Shown here: positions 50,722 through 60,145 of the stretch, piece by piece
How the letters are laid out: the number at the start of each line of letters is the position of its first letter
Position numbering within the stretch: the first letter of the stretch is position 1
Source of the DNA: Winogradskyella immobilis
Lineage (GTDB): Bacteria; Bacteroidota; Bacteroidia; Flavobacteriales; Flavobacteriaceae
Reading direction: 5' to 3'
Assembly: GCF_021887715.1 (NCBI RefSeq)
Contig: NZ_JAIQXX010000003.1
Coordinates: forward strand, 165,162 to 229,161
DNA: 64,000 nt
Program-made: the position numbers and the translations under genes
Notes under the pieces: generated by a model
Seen by the model: only the letters and a program-made list of their open reading frames with translations
What the model was told of the DNA's origin: nothing
Database searches by the model: none

Positions 50722-51273
50722 TTAAACAGTTTGCATTAATTTATTTCTTAAACTCTCTTTAGCTCTAGAAATCAGTGTTCTGCAATTAGCATAAGAGATA
50801 TCCATAATATCAGAGATTTCTTCATAATCATAACCTTCAATAAGATGTAATGACAAACCCAAATTGTAGTTTGGTTTTAATGTTTTCATTGCGCTCATAA
50901 TTTGCTTCACTTTATCAGAGTTATGATTACTTTCTTCAATGCCATTGTCATCTTCAACTTTATATAATACTGTGTCTAAAGGCACTTCATTTTGCTTAGA
51001 CGTTTTGTTATAGTATGCAATACTATTATTAACTACAATGCGTTTTAACCAAGCACCAAATACTTTAGTGTCTTGTAGTGTATTTAGCTTTGTAAAAGCC
51101 GTTAAAAATGACTCTTGCATAATGTCTTCAGCTTTAAAAGAATCTTTTACAATTCTAATTGCTGTGTTATACATTGCTTTGTTATATCTGTTATAAACCT
51201 CTAGTTGTGCACGTTGGTCTCCAGATTGACAATGCAATAGTAACTGTTCGATATCTTGATTGGTTGATGTCAA
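50722..51273 (-). CDS. ECF-type RNA polymerase sigma factor
   Basis: A 183-residue ECF sigma factor: region 2 at about 20-85 (YNKAMYNTAIRIVKDSFKAEDIMQESFLTAFTKL, FGAWLKRIVVNNSIAYY) and region 4 at about 125-178 (YDYEEISDIMDISYANCRTLISRAKESLR). Its gene leads a unit with the probable anti-sigma and two secreted proteins and has a matching ECF-type promoter upstream, so it likely controls its own operon. Divergent from lon with a 204-base gap. Confidence 0.92.
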   Translation of the reverse strand: MTSTNQDIEQLLLHCQSGDQRAQLEVYNRYNKAMYNTAIRIVKDSFKAEDIMQESFLTAFTKLNTLQDTKVFGAWLKRIVVNNSIAYYNKTSKQNEVPLDTVLYKVEDDNGIEESNHNSDKVKQIMSAMKTLKPNYNLGLSLHLIEGYDYEEISDIMDISYANCRTLISRAKESLRNKLMQTV

Positions 51274-51292
51274 AAAAACAATTGCTTTAGTA

Positions 51293-51322
51293 TATAGATG
51301 GACACTTTCATAAACTGTTACA
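51293..51322 (-). promoter_or_regulatory. ECF-type promoter of the sigma/anti-sigma operon
   Basis: On the minus strand TGTAACA (plus 51316-51322) and CATCTATA (plus 51293-51300) are 15 bases apart, the same spacing as at 25474-25502. The -35 lies in a 15-base palindrome AAACTGTTACAGTTT (51312-51326). The start codon is about 20 bases further on. Confidence 0.6.
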
Positions 51323-51501
51323 GTTTGAGCGAAAAAAGTTTTAATTTTTATAAAGGTAATGGCATAACAATTGAAAATATACTAGTGTGAATAACTTTGA
51401 ATATCTTATAACTATCTGATATTCAATATAAAGTTAATTATTAATACTTTTAAAGAAATGCAGTTCTGAAATTTTAAATGACAGAATGGCTTAAATATAC
51501 T

Positions 51502-53958
51502 ATGGGAAAACAAAAATTTTTAGGGCTTGACAGTTTGTCATTTCAGGATTTTGATGAAAATTCAGAATTAATTCCTTTGATGACACCAGAAGATGAAGAG
51601 CAGATTAATAATGAGACCTTGCCAAATTCGCTTCCAATTTTACCATTACGAAATACTGTTTTATTTCCTGGAGTTGTAATTCCGATTACAGCTGGTCGTG
51701 ATGCATCTATTAAGTTAATTAATGATGCCAATAAAGGAGGAAAAGTCATTGGAGTCGTTTCTCAGATTGATGAATCAATAGAGAATCCTAAAGAAGAAGA
51801 TATTTATAAAACAGGAACAGTAGCTAGAATCTTGAAGGTTTTAAAAATGCCCGATGGTAACACTACTGTTGTGATACAAGGAAAAAAACGTTTTGAAATT
51901 AATAGTGTTATTTCTGAAACACCTTATATAACAGCAACAATATCTGATATACCAGAAGCAAAACCAGCTAACGATAATAAAGAGTTTAAGGCTATTATTG
52001 AGTCTATAAAAGATTTATCGCTTGAGATTATAAAAGAAAGCCCTAACATTCCTAGTGAAGCTAGTTTTGCGATTAAAAACATTGAAAGTAATTCATTTCT
52101 TGTCAATTTTGTGTCTTCAAACATGAATCTTAAAGTTGAAGAAAAACAAGAATTATTAACTATAAATGATCTTAAAGAACGCGCGTTAGCTACGTTAAAA
52201 TTCATGAATCTTGAATATCAGAAATTAGAACTTAAAAACGATATTCAAAACAAGGTTCAAAGTGATATGAACCAGCAACAACGAGAGTATTTCTTGCATC
52301 AGCAAATGAAAACCATTCAAGAAGAGTTGGGTGGCGGTGTTTCTTATGGTGAAGAAATTGAAGAAATGCGAGAGCGTGCTAAGTCTAAAAAATGGGAAGG
52401 CAAAGTAAAAGAGCATTTTGAAAAAGAATTGGCTAAAATGCAACGTATGAATCCTCAAGTTGCAGAATATTCTATTCAGCGCAATTATTTAGACTTGTTT
52501 TTAGATTTACCATGGAATGAGTTTAGTAATGATAAATTTAATTTAAAGCATGCTAAAAAAGTTTTAGACCGTGATCATTTTGGCTTAGATGATGTTAAAA
52601 AACGGATTATAGAATATCTAGCGGTTTTAAAACTCCGTAACGATATGAAATCGCCAATCCTTTGCTTATATGGACCTCCTGGTGTTGGAAAAACTTCATT
52701 AGGAAAATCTATAGCAGAAGCCTTAGGTAGAGAATATGTGCGTATTTCTTTAGGAGGTTTAAGAGATGAAGCAGAGATACGAGGACACCGTAAAACATAT
52801 ATAGGTGCTATGCCAGGACGTATCATTCAAAGTTTAAAGAAAGCAGGCACGTCTAATCCTGTTTTTGTTTTAGATGAAATAGATAAATTATCATCCGGAC
52901 ATCAAGGAGATCCTTCTTCTGCAATGTTAGAAGTTTTAGATCCAGAGCAAAACAGTGAGTTTTACGATAATTTCCTAGAAATGGGTTACGACCTTTCTAA
53001 AGTTATGTTTATAGCAACTTCTAATAGTTTAAACACTATTCAACCTGCATTAAGAGATCGTATGGAGATTATTAATGTTAGCGGTTATACTATTGAAGAA
53101 AAAGTAGAAATAGCTAAACGTCATTTATTACCAAAACAATTAAAAGAACATGGTTTAGATGATAAGGCTTTAAAAATAGCTAAGCCACAGTTAGAGAAAA
53201 TAGTAGAAGGTTATACTAGAGAATCTGGTGTAAGAGGCTTAGAAAAACAAATTGCAAAAATGGTACGCTATGCGGCTAAAAATATTGCAATGGAAGAAGA
53301 CTATAACGTAAAAATCTCAACAGAAGATGTAATTGAAGTTTTAGGAAGCCCAAGATTAGAACGCGATAAATATGAAAACAATAATGTCGCTGGCGTCGTT
53401 ACAGGCTTAGCTTGGACTAGAGTAGGCGGAGATATATTGTTTATTGAATCTATTTTATCAAAAGGAAAAGGAAGTCTTTCTATCACAGGTAATTTAGGGA
53501 AAGTAATGAAAGAATCTGCAACTATAGCTATGGAGTATATTAAAGCAAATGCAGATGAATTTGGTATAAAAACAGAGATATTTAATAATTATAACGTACA
53601 TATCCATGTTCCGGAAGGCGCGACGCCTAAAGATGGGCCAAGTGCAGGTGTAACAATGTTAACATCTTTAGTGTCTTTATTTACTCAGCGTAAGGTTAAA
53701 AAGAGTATAGCAATGACAGGCGAGATTACATTGAGAGGCAAAGTATTACCAGTAGGTGGAATTAAAGAAAAAATCTTGGCGGCTAAACGCGCAAAAATCA
53801 AAGAGATTTTATTGTGTGAAGACAATAGAAGAGATATAGAAGAGATAAAGCAAGAGTACCTTAAAGGCTTAAAATTCCATTATGTAAAAGACATGAATGA
53901 AGTTCTAGATATTGCTTTAACAAAGCAAAAAGTGACTAAAGCTAAAGTCTTAGCTTAA
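51502..53958 (+). CDS. lon: Lon protease
   Basis: An ATP-dependent cytosolic serine protease. From ATG 51502 it is 818 residues; the frame opens at 51478, eight codons earlier, and that ATG is also possible, but the [13 protein letters not shown] start fits the family in Flavobacteriaceae. Domains: N-terminal substrate domain ([14 protein letters not shown] near 42-55), AAA+ with GPPGVGKTS near 392-400 and LDEIDK near 456, and the protease with GPSAGVTM (Ser714) and [12 protein letters not shown] (Lys near 757). Not coupled to neighbours; a hairpin and a 287-base gap follow. Confidence 0.94.
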   Translation: MGKQKFLGLDSLSFQDFDENSELIPLMTPEDEEQINNETLPNSLPILPLRNTVLFPGVVIPITAGRDASIKLINDANKGGKVIGVVSQIDESIENPKEEDIYKTGTVARILKVLKMPDGNTTVVIQGKKRFEINSVISETPYITATISDIPEAKPANDNKEFKAIIESIKDLSLEIIKESPNIPSEASFAIKNIESNSFLVNFVSSNMNLKVEEKQELLTINDLKERALATLKFMNLEYQKLELKNDIQNKVQSDMNQQQREYFLHQQMKTIQEELGGGVSYGEEIEEMRERAKSKKWEGKVKEHFEKELAKMQRMNPQVAEYSIQRNYLDLFLDLPWNEFSNDKFNLKHAKKVLDRDHFGLDDVKKRIIEYLAVLKLRNDMKSPILCLYGPPGVGKTSLGKSIAEALGREYVRISLGGLRDEAEIRGHRKTYIGAMPGRIIQSLKKAGTSNPVFVLDEIDKLSSGHQGDPSSAMLEVLDPEQNSEFYDNFLEMGYDLSKVMFIATSNSLNTIQPALRDRMEIINVSGYTIEEKVEIAKRHLLPKQLKEHGLDDKALKIAKPQLEKIVEGYTRESGVRGLEKQIAKMVRYAAKNIAMEEDYNVKISTEDVIEVLGSPRLERDKYENNNVAGVVTGLAWTRVGGDILFIESILSKGKGSLSITGNLGKVMKESATIAMEYIKANADEFGIKTEIFNNYNVHIHVPEGATPKDGPSAGVTMLTSLVSLFTQRKVKKSIAMTGEITLRGKVLPVGGIKEKILAAKRAKIKEILLCEDNRRDIEEIKQEYLKGLKFHYVKDMNEVLDIALTKQKVTKAKVLA

Positions 53959-53978
53959 GATTATACTAAATAAAAAAA

Positions 53979-54023
53979 TTAACGCATAATAAAAGAATGG
54001 TTTTGTCTTTTATTATGCGTTAA
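53979..54023. terminator. Perfect 18-bp inverted repeat after lon
   Basis: The 18-bp arms start TTAACGCATAATAAAAGA and enclose a 9-base loop. The T run lies to the minus-strand side, not the plus-strand side, so it may be a minus-strand terminator, an RNA-stabilising hairpin, or a repeat. Confidence 0.7.
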
Positions 54024-54287
54024 TTGGTTTAAAACAGACTTTTAACACTATAGTCTTAAATTTGAAAAAATAAAAAAATCTTATCTCCGTTCTAAGATAG
54101 ATTTAGGCATACAATTTTTCTTTTGAAATTGTTATTAAAATGAAAATGATGATTTTTTGTTTTATACGAAATACAAAAATTAAGCATAACCATAGTTACG
54201 TTTTATTTTTTTATTGAAGTATAAGAGAAAAAAGGGCGTTTTATAATGATCATTTTAAAGGAAAAATTGTATAATATTGCATCATCT

Positions 54288-55307
54288 ATGATTAAGAGGA
54301 CTACGACTCTTTTCTTTCTATTAATAGCATTTCCTAGTTTTGCACAATTAGGTGGAGAATCCACATATCAATTTCTTAATCTAGTTTCATCGCCACGTCA
54401 AGCGGCTTTAGGTGGCAAGATCATTACTAATTTTGATTATGATGTTTCAGAATCTCTTTACAATCCGGCTTCTATTAATAGTGATCAACATAATCAATTG
54501 GCTCTAAATTACTCAAGTTACTTAGGTGGTATTGGTTACGGAACGGCGTCTTACGCATATACATGGGATAGACATGTGCAAACGTTTCACTTTGGGATAA
54601 CCTATATTAATTATGGAGATTTTGACGGTTTTGACCTTAATGGGGTTTCTACAGGGTCATTTAGTGGAAATGAAGTCGCTATATCTGCAGCATATAATTA
54701 TAATATTCCTTTTACAGATTTTTATATTGGTGGGAGATTAAAGATTATAACATCTCAACTAGAACAATTTAATTCAGTAGGTGGAGCTTTAGATTTTGGG
54801 TTTATGTATGTTAATGAAGATATAGACTTTAATGCAGCAATAACAGTTCGTAATTTAGGAACACAATTTACAACCTATGCAGGCGAAAATGAACCTATAC
54901 CTTTTGAGGTTAATTTTGGATTATCTCAAACATTAGAATACATACCATTGCGTTGGCATTTAACCTTAGATAACCTACAAAAATGGCCAATTGGCAGACC
55001 AAATCCGGCCAGAGTAACTACAGATTTAAGTGGTAATCAAACAAAAGAGAACGTTGGTTTTTTTAATAATGCGCTTCGACATCTAATTTTAGGCGCAGAA
55101 TTATGGCCAGATAAAGGTTTTAATCTTAGATTTGGATATAATTTTAGACGTGCTGAAGAATTACGTATTGTAGATCAACGTAACTTTTCTGGCTTATCTT
55201 TTGGTTTAGGAATGAAAATAAACAAGTTGAGGTTTAGTTACACACATGCTAGGTACACAGGTGCCGCCAACACAAGTTTTGTTGGGCTTCAAATAGATTT
55301 GCAATAA
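54288..55307 (+). CDS. porQ: Type IX secretion system protein PorQ
   Basis: An outer-membrane barrel protein. From ATG 54288 it is 339 residues with a signal peptide (FFLLIAFPSFAQ). The frame opens at 54246 with 14 extra residues, but those break the signal. The mature start QLGGESTYQFLNLVSSPRQAALGG and the terminal THARYTGAANTSFVGLQIDL match the PorQ family of the Por (type IX) secretion apparatus. The cmk gene follows after 2 bases, the usual arrangement in Flavobacteriaceae. Confidence 0.88.
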   Translation: MIKRTTTLFFLLIAFPSFAQLGGESTYQFLNLVSSPRQAALGGKIITNFDYDVSESLYNPASINSDQHNQLALNYSSYLGGIGYGTASYAYTWDRHVQTFHFGITYINYGDFDGFDLNGVSTGSFSGNEVAISAAYNYNIPFTDFYIGGRLKIITSQLEQFNSVGGALDFGFMYVNEDIDFNAAITVRNLGTQFTTYAGENEPIPFEVNFGLSQTLEYIPLRWHLTLDNLQKWPIGRPNPARVTTDLSGNQTKENVGFFNNALRHLILGAELWPDKGFNLRFGYNFRRAEELRIVDQRNFSGLSFGLGMKINKLRFSYTHARYTGAANTSFVGLQIDLQ

Positions 55308-55309
55308 AG

Positions 55310-55999
55310 ATGAATAAGATTGTTATTGCTATAGACGGATTTTCTTCAACAGGTAAAAGTACCATTGCTAAGTTATTAGCAAAAGAGCTAGGCTATATCT
55401 ATGTAGATACAGGCGCAATGTATAGAGCAATTACTTATTATGCCTTGCAACAAAATTATATCACAGAAACTAATTTAAATAAAGCGGATTTAATTAAAGA
55501 TTTAAAAACTTTAGCTATTAATTTTAAATACAATACAGCATTAGGCTTCGCAGAAGTATGCCTTAATGGTAATAATATTGAAGAAGATATTAGAACGTTA
55601 GAAGTGTCTCGTTTTGTAAGTAGAATAGCTGAAATCTCTGAAGTAAGACGAAAACTCGTAGAGCAACAACAGTTAATGGGTAAGAATAAAGGTATTGTTA
55701 TGGATGGAAGAGATATTGGCACTGTAGTATTTCCAGAAGCAGAGCTTAAGATATTTATGACAGCTTCAGCAGATACTAGAGCGCAAAGGCGCTATAAAGA
55801 ACTCATAGAAAGAGGACATAATTTAAACTACAATGATGTTTTAGAAAATGTAATGTCTAGAGATTATATAGATTCTACAAGAGAAGACTCCCCGTTAGTA
55901 AAAGCTAAAGACGCTGTAGAATTTGATAACTCTTCGTTAACTATAGAAGAGCAATTAGTTGCTATTAGAAATTTAGTACAACAAAGATTATCTAAATAA
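55310..55999 (+). CDS. cmk: Cytidylate kinase
   Basis: A 229-residue nucleotide kinase for CMP and dCMP. P-loop DGFSSTGKST at 8-17, CMP-binding YVDTGAMYRAITY near 30-42, MDGRDIGTVVFP near 127-138 and the lid arginines in the RAQRRYKELIERGH part. Normal length. Starts 2 bases after porQ. Followed by a hairpin. Confidence 0.95.
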   Translation: MNKIVIAIDGFSSTGKSTIAKLLAKELGYIYVDTGAMYRAITYYALQQNYITETNLNKADLIKDLKTLAINFKYNTALGFAEVCLNGNNIEEDIRTLEVSRFVSRIAEISEVRRKLVEQQQLMGKNKGIVMDGRDIGTVVFPEAELKIFMTASADTRAQRRYKELIERGHNLNYNDVLENVMSRDYIDSTREDSPLVKAKDAVEFDNSSLTIEEQLVAIRNLVQQRLSK

Positions 56000-56002
56000 A
56001 AA

Positions 56003-56028
56003 AGCGATTAACCATAAGGTTAATCGCT
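56003..56028. terminator. Terminator between cmk and the LysM gene
   Basis: Stem AGCGATTAACC / GGTTAATCGCT with an ATAA loop. The A run at its left becomes a T run on the minus strand, so it mainly ends the LysM gene and may also serve cmk. Confidence 0.8.
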
Positions 56029-56074
56029 CAGTTAAGAAGTCTTTAATATGTAAGAAGTCTTACCAAAAATACAA

Positions 56075-56449
56075 TTATAAATTTGGAATCACTAATTCTT
56101 GATTAGGATGAATTAAATCAGGATTTTTTAAGACATCTGTATTTGCAGCAAAAATGTCTTTATATTTCATAGCATCTCCATAGTAATGCTTAGCAATTTT
56201 TCCTAAAGTTTCTCCTGATGCAACTGTATGTCTAGCATAAACAGAAGTGTCAGCAACATTAATATTTGCTACAATGTCCGATGGATTTTCACCGCCAACA
56301 GCTTTAATTTTATCCCAAATAAGATTCTTTTCGTATTGTGTATTTGCAGTACCTTCTACTCTTAAAACACCGTTTTCTTCAGTTATATTTCCATTTTGGA
56401 TGTTTAGAGATTCTCCTAAGTCTAGTACACTTTGATATTTTGCTTTCAT
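56075..56449 (-). CDS. BON/LysM domain protein
   Basis: The open frame starts at 56494; ATG 56449 (MKAKYQSVLDLGESLNI) is the likelier start, giving 124 residues. The N-terminal half (VLDLGESLNIQNGNITEENGVLRVEGTANTQYEKNLIWDKI) fits a BON-like domain, and the C-terminal half (HTVASGETLGKIAKHYYGDAMKYKDIFAANTDVLKNPDLIHPNQELVIP) is one LysM domain. It is the LysM/YgaU type of small protein; no signal peptide is seen. The protein may bind peptidoglycan or lipid, but the location is not certain. Confidence 0.87.
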   Translation of the reverse strand: MKAKYQSVLDLGESLNIQNGNITEENGVLRVEGTANTQYEKNLIWDKIKAVGGENPSDIVANINVADTSVYARHTVASGETLGKIAKHYYGDAMKYKDIFAANTDVLKNPDLIHPNQELVIPNL

Positions 56450-56560
56450 AATTCGTTTGTTTTTAAGATTAATAATTCTATAATTTTTAGACACAAATTA
56501 CTAAAAAAAGTCACCTATTAATTTAACGATTCATTTTTAGGTAATTAGGTCTAATATATG

Positions 56561-56568
56561 TATTTTTG
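56561..56568 (+). promoter_or_regulatory. TAnnTTTG element upstream of rpsA
   Basis: TATTTTTG at 120 bases before the rpsA ATG. No convincing TTG at -33 is seen. A 110-base leader would follow. Confidence 0.4.
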
Positions 56569-56574
56569 CACTCC

Positions 56575-56687
56575 TTTTGACGATTCAGGAAAATCAGAAG
56601 GAACAAGATAAACATTTATTTTAACACTTCTATGTGTTGATCGTATAAATTTTCCTCAATATATAGAATACAAATTTTTAATCAGCA
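56575..56687 (+). promoter_or_regulatory. 5' leader of rpsA
   Basis: The region between the promoter-like element and the start has AGGAAAAT (near 56588) and ATTTTCCT (near 56649), which can pair. S1 autoregulates its own translation in proteobacteria, so a regulatory leader is plausible here; the structure itself is unproven. Confidence 0.35.
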
Positions 56688-58523
56688 ATGGCTGAAAACA
56701 AAACAAAACAAGCTGAAGTTGAAGCAACTGAAGTTGTAAAAACAGAAGCGCCAGTAGTATCTGAAGCGCAAGCAAATCCAGAAAAATTTTTAAAAGAGTT
56801 CGATTGGCACAATTACGAAGAAGGTATTGAGCAAGTTGAAGACAAACAATTAGAAGAGTTTGAAAAATTAGTTTCTGAGAATTTTGTTGATACTTTAGAT
56901 GATCAAGTTGTAGAAGGAACTGTAATTACACTTACAGATCGTGATGCAATTATTGATATTAATGCAAAGTCTGAAGGTGTAATCTCTCTTAATGAGTTTC
57001 GTTACAACCCTAACTTAGCAGTAGGTGATAAAGTAGAAGTATTAATTGATGTACGCGAAGATGCTACAGGTCAATTAGTATTATCACACAGAAAAGCACG
57101 TGTAATTAAAGCTTGGGATCGTGTAAATAATGCACACGATACAGGTGAGATTGTAAACGGTTTTGTAAAATGCAGAACAAAAGGAGGTATGATCGTAGAT
57201 GTATTTGGTATAGAAGCATTCTTACCAGGATCTCAAATCGATGTTAAGCCAATTAGAGATTACGATCAGTACGTTAATAAAACTATGGAATTCAAGGTGG
57301 TTAAAATTAATCACGAATTCAAAAATATTGTTGTTTCGCATAAAGCACTTATTGAAGCTGATATCGAAGAACAAAAGAAAGAAATCATTGGCCAATTAGA
57401 AAAAGGACAAGTATTAGAAGGTATTGTTAAAAATATTACTTCTTATGGTGTGTTTATCGATTTAGGTGGTGTAGATGGTTTAGTTCATATTACAGATTTA
57501 TCTTGGTCACGTATCAACCATCCAAATGAGATTGTTGAATTAGATCAAAAATTAAATGTTGTAATCCTTGATTTTGATGAGAATAAATCAAGAATTCAAT
57601 TAGGACTTAAACAATTATCTAAGCATCCTTGGGAAGCTTTAGGTGAAGAAGTTAAAGTTGGAGACAAAGTAAAAGGTAAAGTTGTTGTAATCGCTGATTA
57701 TGGTGCATTTATCGAAGTTGCTGATGGTGTTGAAGGATTAGTTCACGTTAGTGAAATGTCTTGGTCTACACATTTACGTTCTGCTCAAGATTTTGTTTCT
57801 GTAGGTGATGAAGTTGAAGCTCAAATCTTAACTCTAGATAGAGAAGATCGTAAAATGTCTCTTGGTATTAAGCAATTAGCTCCAGATCCATGGACTGATA
57901 TTACAAGTAAATATCCTGTAGGTTCTAAGCATTCAGGTATTGTACGTAACTTTACTAATTTTGGTGTTTTTGTTGAATTAGAAGAAGGTATTGACGGATT
58001 AATTTATATCTCAGATTTATCTTGGACTAAGAAAATTAAGCACCCATCTGAGTTCTGTAACGTAGGAGATAAGTTAGATGTAGTTGTATTAGAATTAGAT
58101 GTTGAAGGACGTAAGTTATCTTTAGGTCATAAACAAACTACAGAAAACCCTTGGGACAAATATGAAACTGATTTCGCTTTAGAAACTGTACATACAGCAT
58201 CTATAACTGAAATCGTAGATAAAGGAGCTACAGTAGAATTTAATGAAGATATCGTTGCATTTATTCCTTCTCGTCATTTAGAGAAAGAAGACGGATCTAA
58301 ATTAAAGAAAGGTGAAGAAACACAATTTAAAATTATTGAGTTCAATAAAGAGTTCAAGAGAGTTGTAGCATCTCATACTGCAGTATTTAGAGCAGAGGAA
58401 GCAAAAATTGTAAAGCAAGCTGTACGTAAAGCAGAAGCTCAAGCAGCAGAAGCAAAACCTACTTTAGGTGACGCTAATGATGCATTACAAGCGCTTAAAG
58501 ATAAAATGGACGGAAAAAAATAA
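56688..58523 (+). CDS. rpsA: 30S ribosomal protein S1
   Basis: A 611-residue protein with a charged N-terminus and about six S1 OB-fold domains, e.g. GTVITLTDRDAIIDINAKSEG, GFVKCRTKGGMIVDVFGIEAF, GIVKNITSYGVFIDLGGVDGLVHITD, GKVVVIADYGAFIEVADGVEGLVHVSE and GIVRNFTNFGVFVELEEGIDGLIYIS. It binds mRNA on the 30S subunit. The C-terminus is Ala/Glu/Lys rich. Size is normal for Bacteroidota. A terminator follows. Confidence 0.96.
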   Translation: MAENKTKQAEVEATEVVKTEAPVVSEAQANPEKFLKEFDWHNYEEGIEQVEDKQLEEFEKLVSENFVDTLDDQVVEGTVITLTDRDAIIDINAKSEGVISLNEFRYNPNLAVGDKVEVLIDVREDATGQLVLSHRKARVIKAWDRVNNAHDTGEIVNGFVKCRTKGGMIVDVFGIEAFLPGSQIDVKPIRDYDQYVNKTMEFKVVKINHEFKNIVVSHKALIEADIEEQKKEIIGQLEKGQVLEGIVKNITSYGVFIDLGGVDGLVHITDLSWSRINHPNEIVELDQKLNVVILDFDENKSRIQLGLKQLSKHPWEALGEEVKVGDKVKGKVVVIADYGAFIEVADGVEGLVHVSEMSWSTHLRSAQDFVSVGDEVEAQILTLDREDRKMSLGIKQLAPDPWTDITSKYPVGSKHSGIVRNFTNFGVFVELEEGIDGLIYISDLSWTKKIKHPSEFCNVGDKLDVVVLELDVEGRKLSLGHKQTTENPWDKYETDFALETVHTASITEIVDKGATVEFNEDIVAFIPSRHLEKEDGSKLKKGEETQFKIIEFNKEFKRVVASHTAVFRAEEAKIVKQAVRKAEAQAAEAKPTLGDANDALQALKDKMDGKK

Positions 58524-58565
58524 TGAATTCCTGCAAAACAGGAATCTTATCCTAAATTTATAATC

Positions 58566-58595
58566 AAAAGCCTTCTAGAAATAGAAGGCTTTTTT
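58566..58595 (+). terminator. Terminator after rpsA
   Basis: Stem AAAAGCCTTCT / AGAAGGCTTTT followed by T residues, 43 bases after the stop. A small GAATTCCTG...CAGGAATC hairpin precedes it. Confidence 0.9.
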
Positions 58596-58612
58596 GTTAT
58601 ACAACAATGAGT

Positions 58613-58642
58613 TTGTAACTCAAATAAATTAGTTTAACTTTG
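58613..58642 (+). promoter_or_regulatory. Promoter of the pyrR-pyrB-rnz operon
   Basis: TTG at 58613-58615 and TAACTTTG at 58635-58642 are 19 bases apart, a full Bacteroidota promoter. A second TACGTTTG lies at 58652-58659, 8 bases before the ATG. Confidence 0.65.
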
Positions 58643-58667
58643 TCCTCCAAATACGTTTGGAAGTTAT

Positions 58668-59207
58668 ATGAGTCAAAAAGTATTACTGAATTCTAAAGAA
58701 GTAAACATTATCCTTCACAGATTGGCTTGTCAACTTATTGAAAACCACAACGACTTTACCGATACCGTTTTAATAGGCTTACAACCTAGAGGCAAATTTT
58801 TAGCAGAACGATTAGCTAAAATGCTAACGGATGATTATAAGATTAAAAATGTTAAATTAGGTCAGTTAGATATTACTTTTTTTAGAGATGATTTTAGAAG
58901 AAGTAATAAACCACTAGAAGCCAATACAACAGATATAGAGTTTATTGTAGAAGATAAAAATGTAGTATTTATAGATGATGTTTTATATACTGGACGTAGC
59001 ATAAGAGCTGCTTTAACAGCAATACAATCATTTGGCAGACCAAAGCATATAGAACTATTAACTTTAATAGACAGACGTTTTAGTAGACATCTGCCGATTC
59101 AACCTAATTATAGAGGAAGACAAGTAGATGCTATTAATGAAGAACGCGTTAAAGTTAATTGGAAAGAGAACGAAGGAGAAGATTCAGTATATCTGATAAA
59201 TAATTAA
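58668..59207 (+). CDS. pyrR: PyrR-type uracil phosphoribosyltransferase/regulator
   Basis: A 179-residue type I PRTase. The PRPP loop VVFIDDVLYTGRSIRAAL spans about residues 102-119, preceded by LIGLQPRGKFLAERLA near 36-51. The PyrR-specific RQVDAINEERVKVNW part is at the C-terminus. In Firmicutes PyrR attenuates pyr transcription; in this operon the enzyme activity, uracil salvage, is the likelier role as no attenuator RNA is visible. pyrB starts 4 bases later. Confidence 0.9.
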   Translation: MSQKVLLNSKEVNIILHRLACQLIENHNDFTDTVLIGLQPRGKFLAERLAKMLTDDYKIKNVKLGQLDITFFRDDFRRSNKPLEANTTDIEFIVEDKNVVFIDDVLYTGRSIRAALTAIQSFGRPKHIELLTLIDRRFSRHLPIQPNYRGRQVDAINEERVKVNWKENEGEDSVYLINN

Positions 59208-59211
59208 AAGC

Positions 59212-60141
59212 ATGAGCGAGTTAAGTGTCAATCACTTATTAGGAATTAAATATCTGACTTCTGCAGATATTGATCTTATTTTTGAAACTGCAGATCAGTT
59301 TAAAGAAGTTATTAATAGACCTATTAAAAAAGTACCATCATTAAGAGATATTACAATTGCTAATTTATTTTTTGAAAACTCAACACGTACAAAATTATCT
59401 TTTGAATTAGCAGAAAAACGTTTGTCTGCAGATGTTATTAATTTTTCAGCATCGCAATCTTCAGTTAAAAAAGGAGAAACATTAATAGATACGGTAAATA
59501 ACATTTTATCTATGAAAGTAGATATGGTGGTTATGAGACATCCAAATCCAGGCGCAGGTGTATTTCTATCTAAGCATATTAATGCAAGTATTATTAATGC
59601 AGGTGATGGCGCCCATGAGCACCCAACACAAGCTTTACTAGATACATATTCTATTAGAGAAGCATTAGGCTCAGTTAAAGGGAAAAACGTTGTTATAGTA
59701 GGAGATATATTGCATAGTAGAGTTGCTTTGTCTAATATATATGCTCTACAATTACAAGGAGCTAATGTAATGGTATGCGGCCCTAAAACCTTATTGCCAA
59801 AGTATATTAAAGATTTAGGAGTTAAAGTAGAAACTAATTTGCGTAAAGCATTAAATTGGTGTGATGTAGCTAATATGTTACGCGTGCAAAACGAACGTAT
59901 GGATATTAGTTATTTTCCATCAACTAGAGAATATGCTCAGCAATTTGGGGTAACTAAAGATCTTTTAGATGATTTAGATAAAGAAATAACAATTATGCAT
60001 CCAGGGCCAATAAATAGAGGAGTGGAGATTACTAGTGATGTTGCAGATTCTAAACAATCTATTATTTTAAATCAAGTAGAAAATGGTGTAGCTGTTCGTA
60101 TGGCTGTCATTTATTTATTAGCATCAAAAATAAAACATTAG
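59212..60141 (+). CDS. pyrB: Aspartate carbamoyltransferase, catalytic subunit
   Basis: A 309-residue transferase for the second step of UMP synthesis. Carbamoyl phosphate site FFENSTRTKLSFE near residues 50-62, PNPGAGVF..., and HPTQALLD near 137-144 for the two substrates, then HPGPINRGVE near 263-272. No regulatory pyrI gene is next to it. The next gene follows 4 bases downstream. Confidence 0.94.
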   Translation: MSELSVNHLLGIKYLTSADIDLIFETADQFKEVINRPIKKVPSLRDITIANLFFENSTRTKLSFELAEKRLSADVINFSASQSSVKKGETLIDTVNNILSMKVDMVVMRHPNPGAGVFLSKHINASIINAGDGAHEHPTQALLDTYSIREALGSVKGKNVVIVGDILHSRVALSNIYALQLQGANVMVCGPKTLLPKYIKDLGVKVETNLRKALNWCDVANMLRVQNERMDISYFPSTREYAQQFGVTKDLLDDLDKEITIMHPGPINRGVEITSDVADSKQSIILNQVENGVAVRMAVIYLLASKIKH

Positions 60142-60145
60142 AATT

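Noticed and set aside
54246..54287. Upstream start for porQ
   Set aside because: Fourteen additional residues precede a normal signal peptide beginning at 54288.
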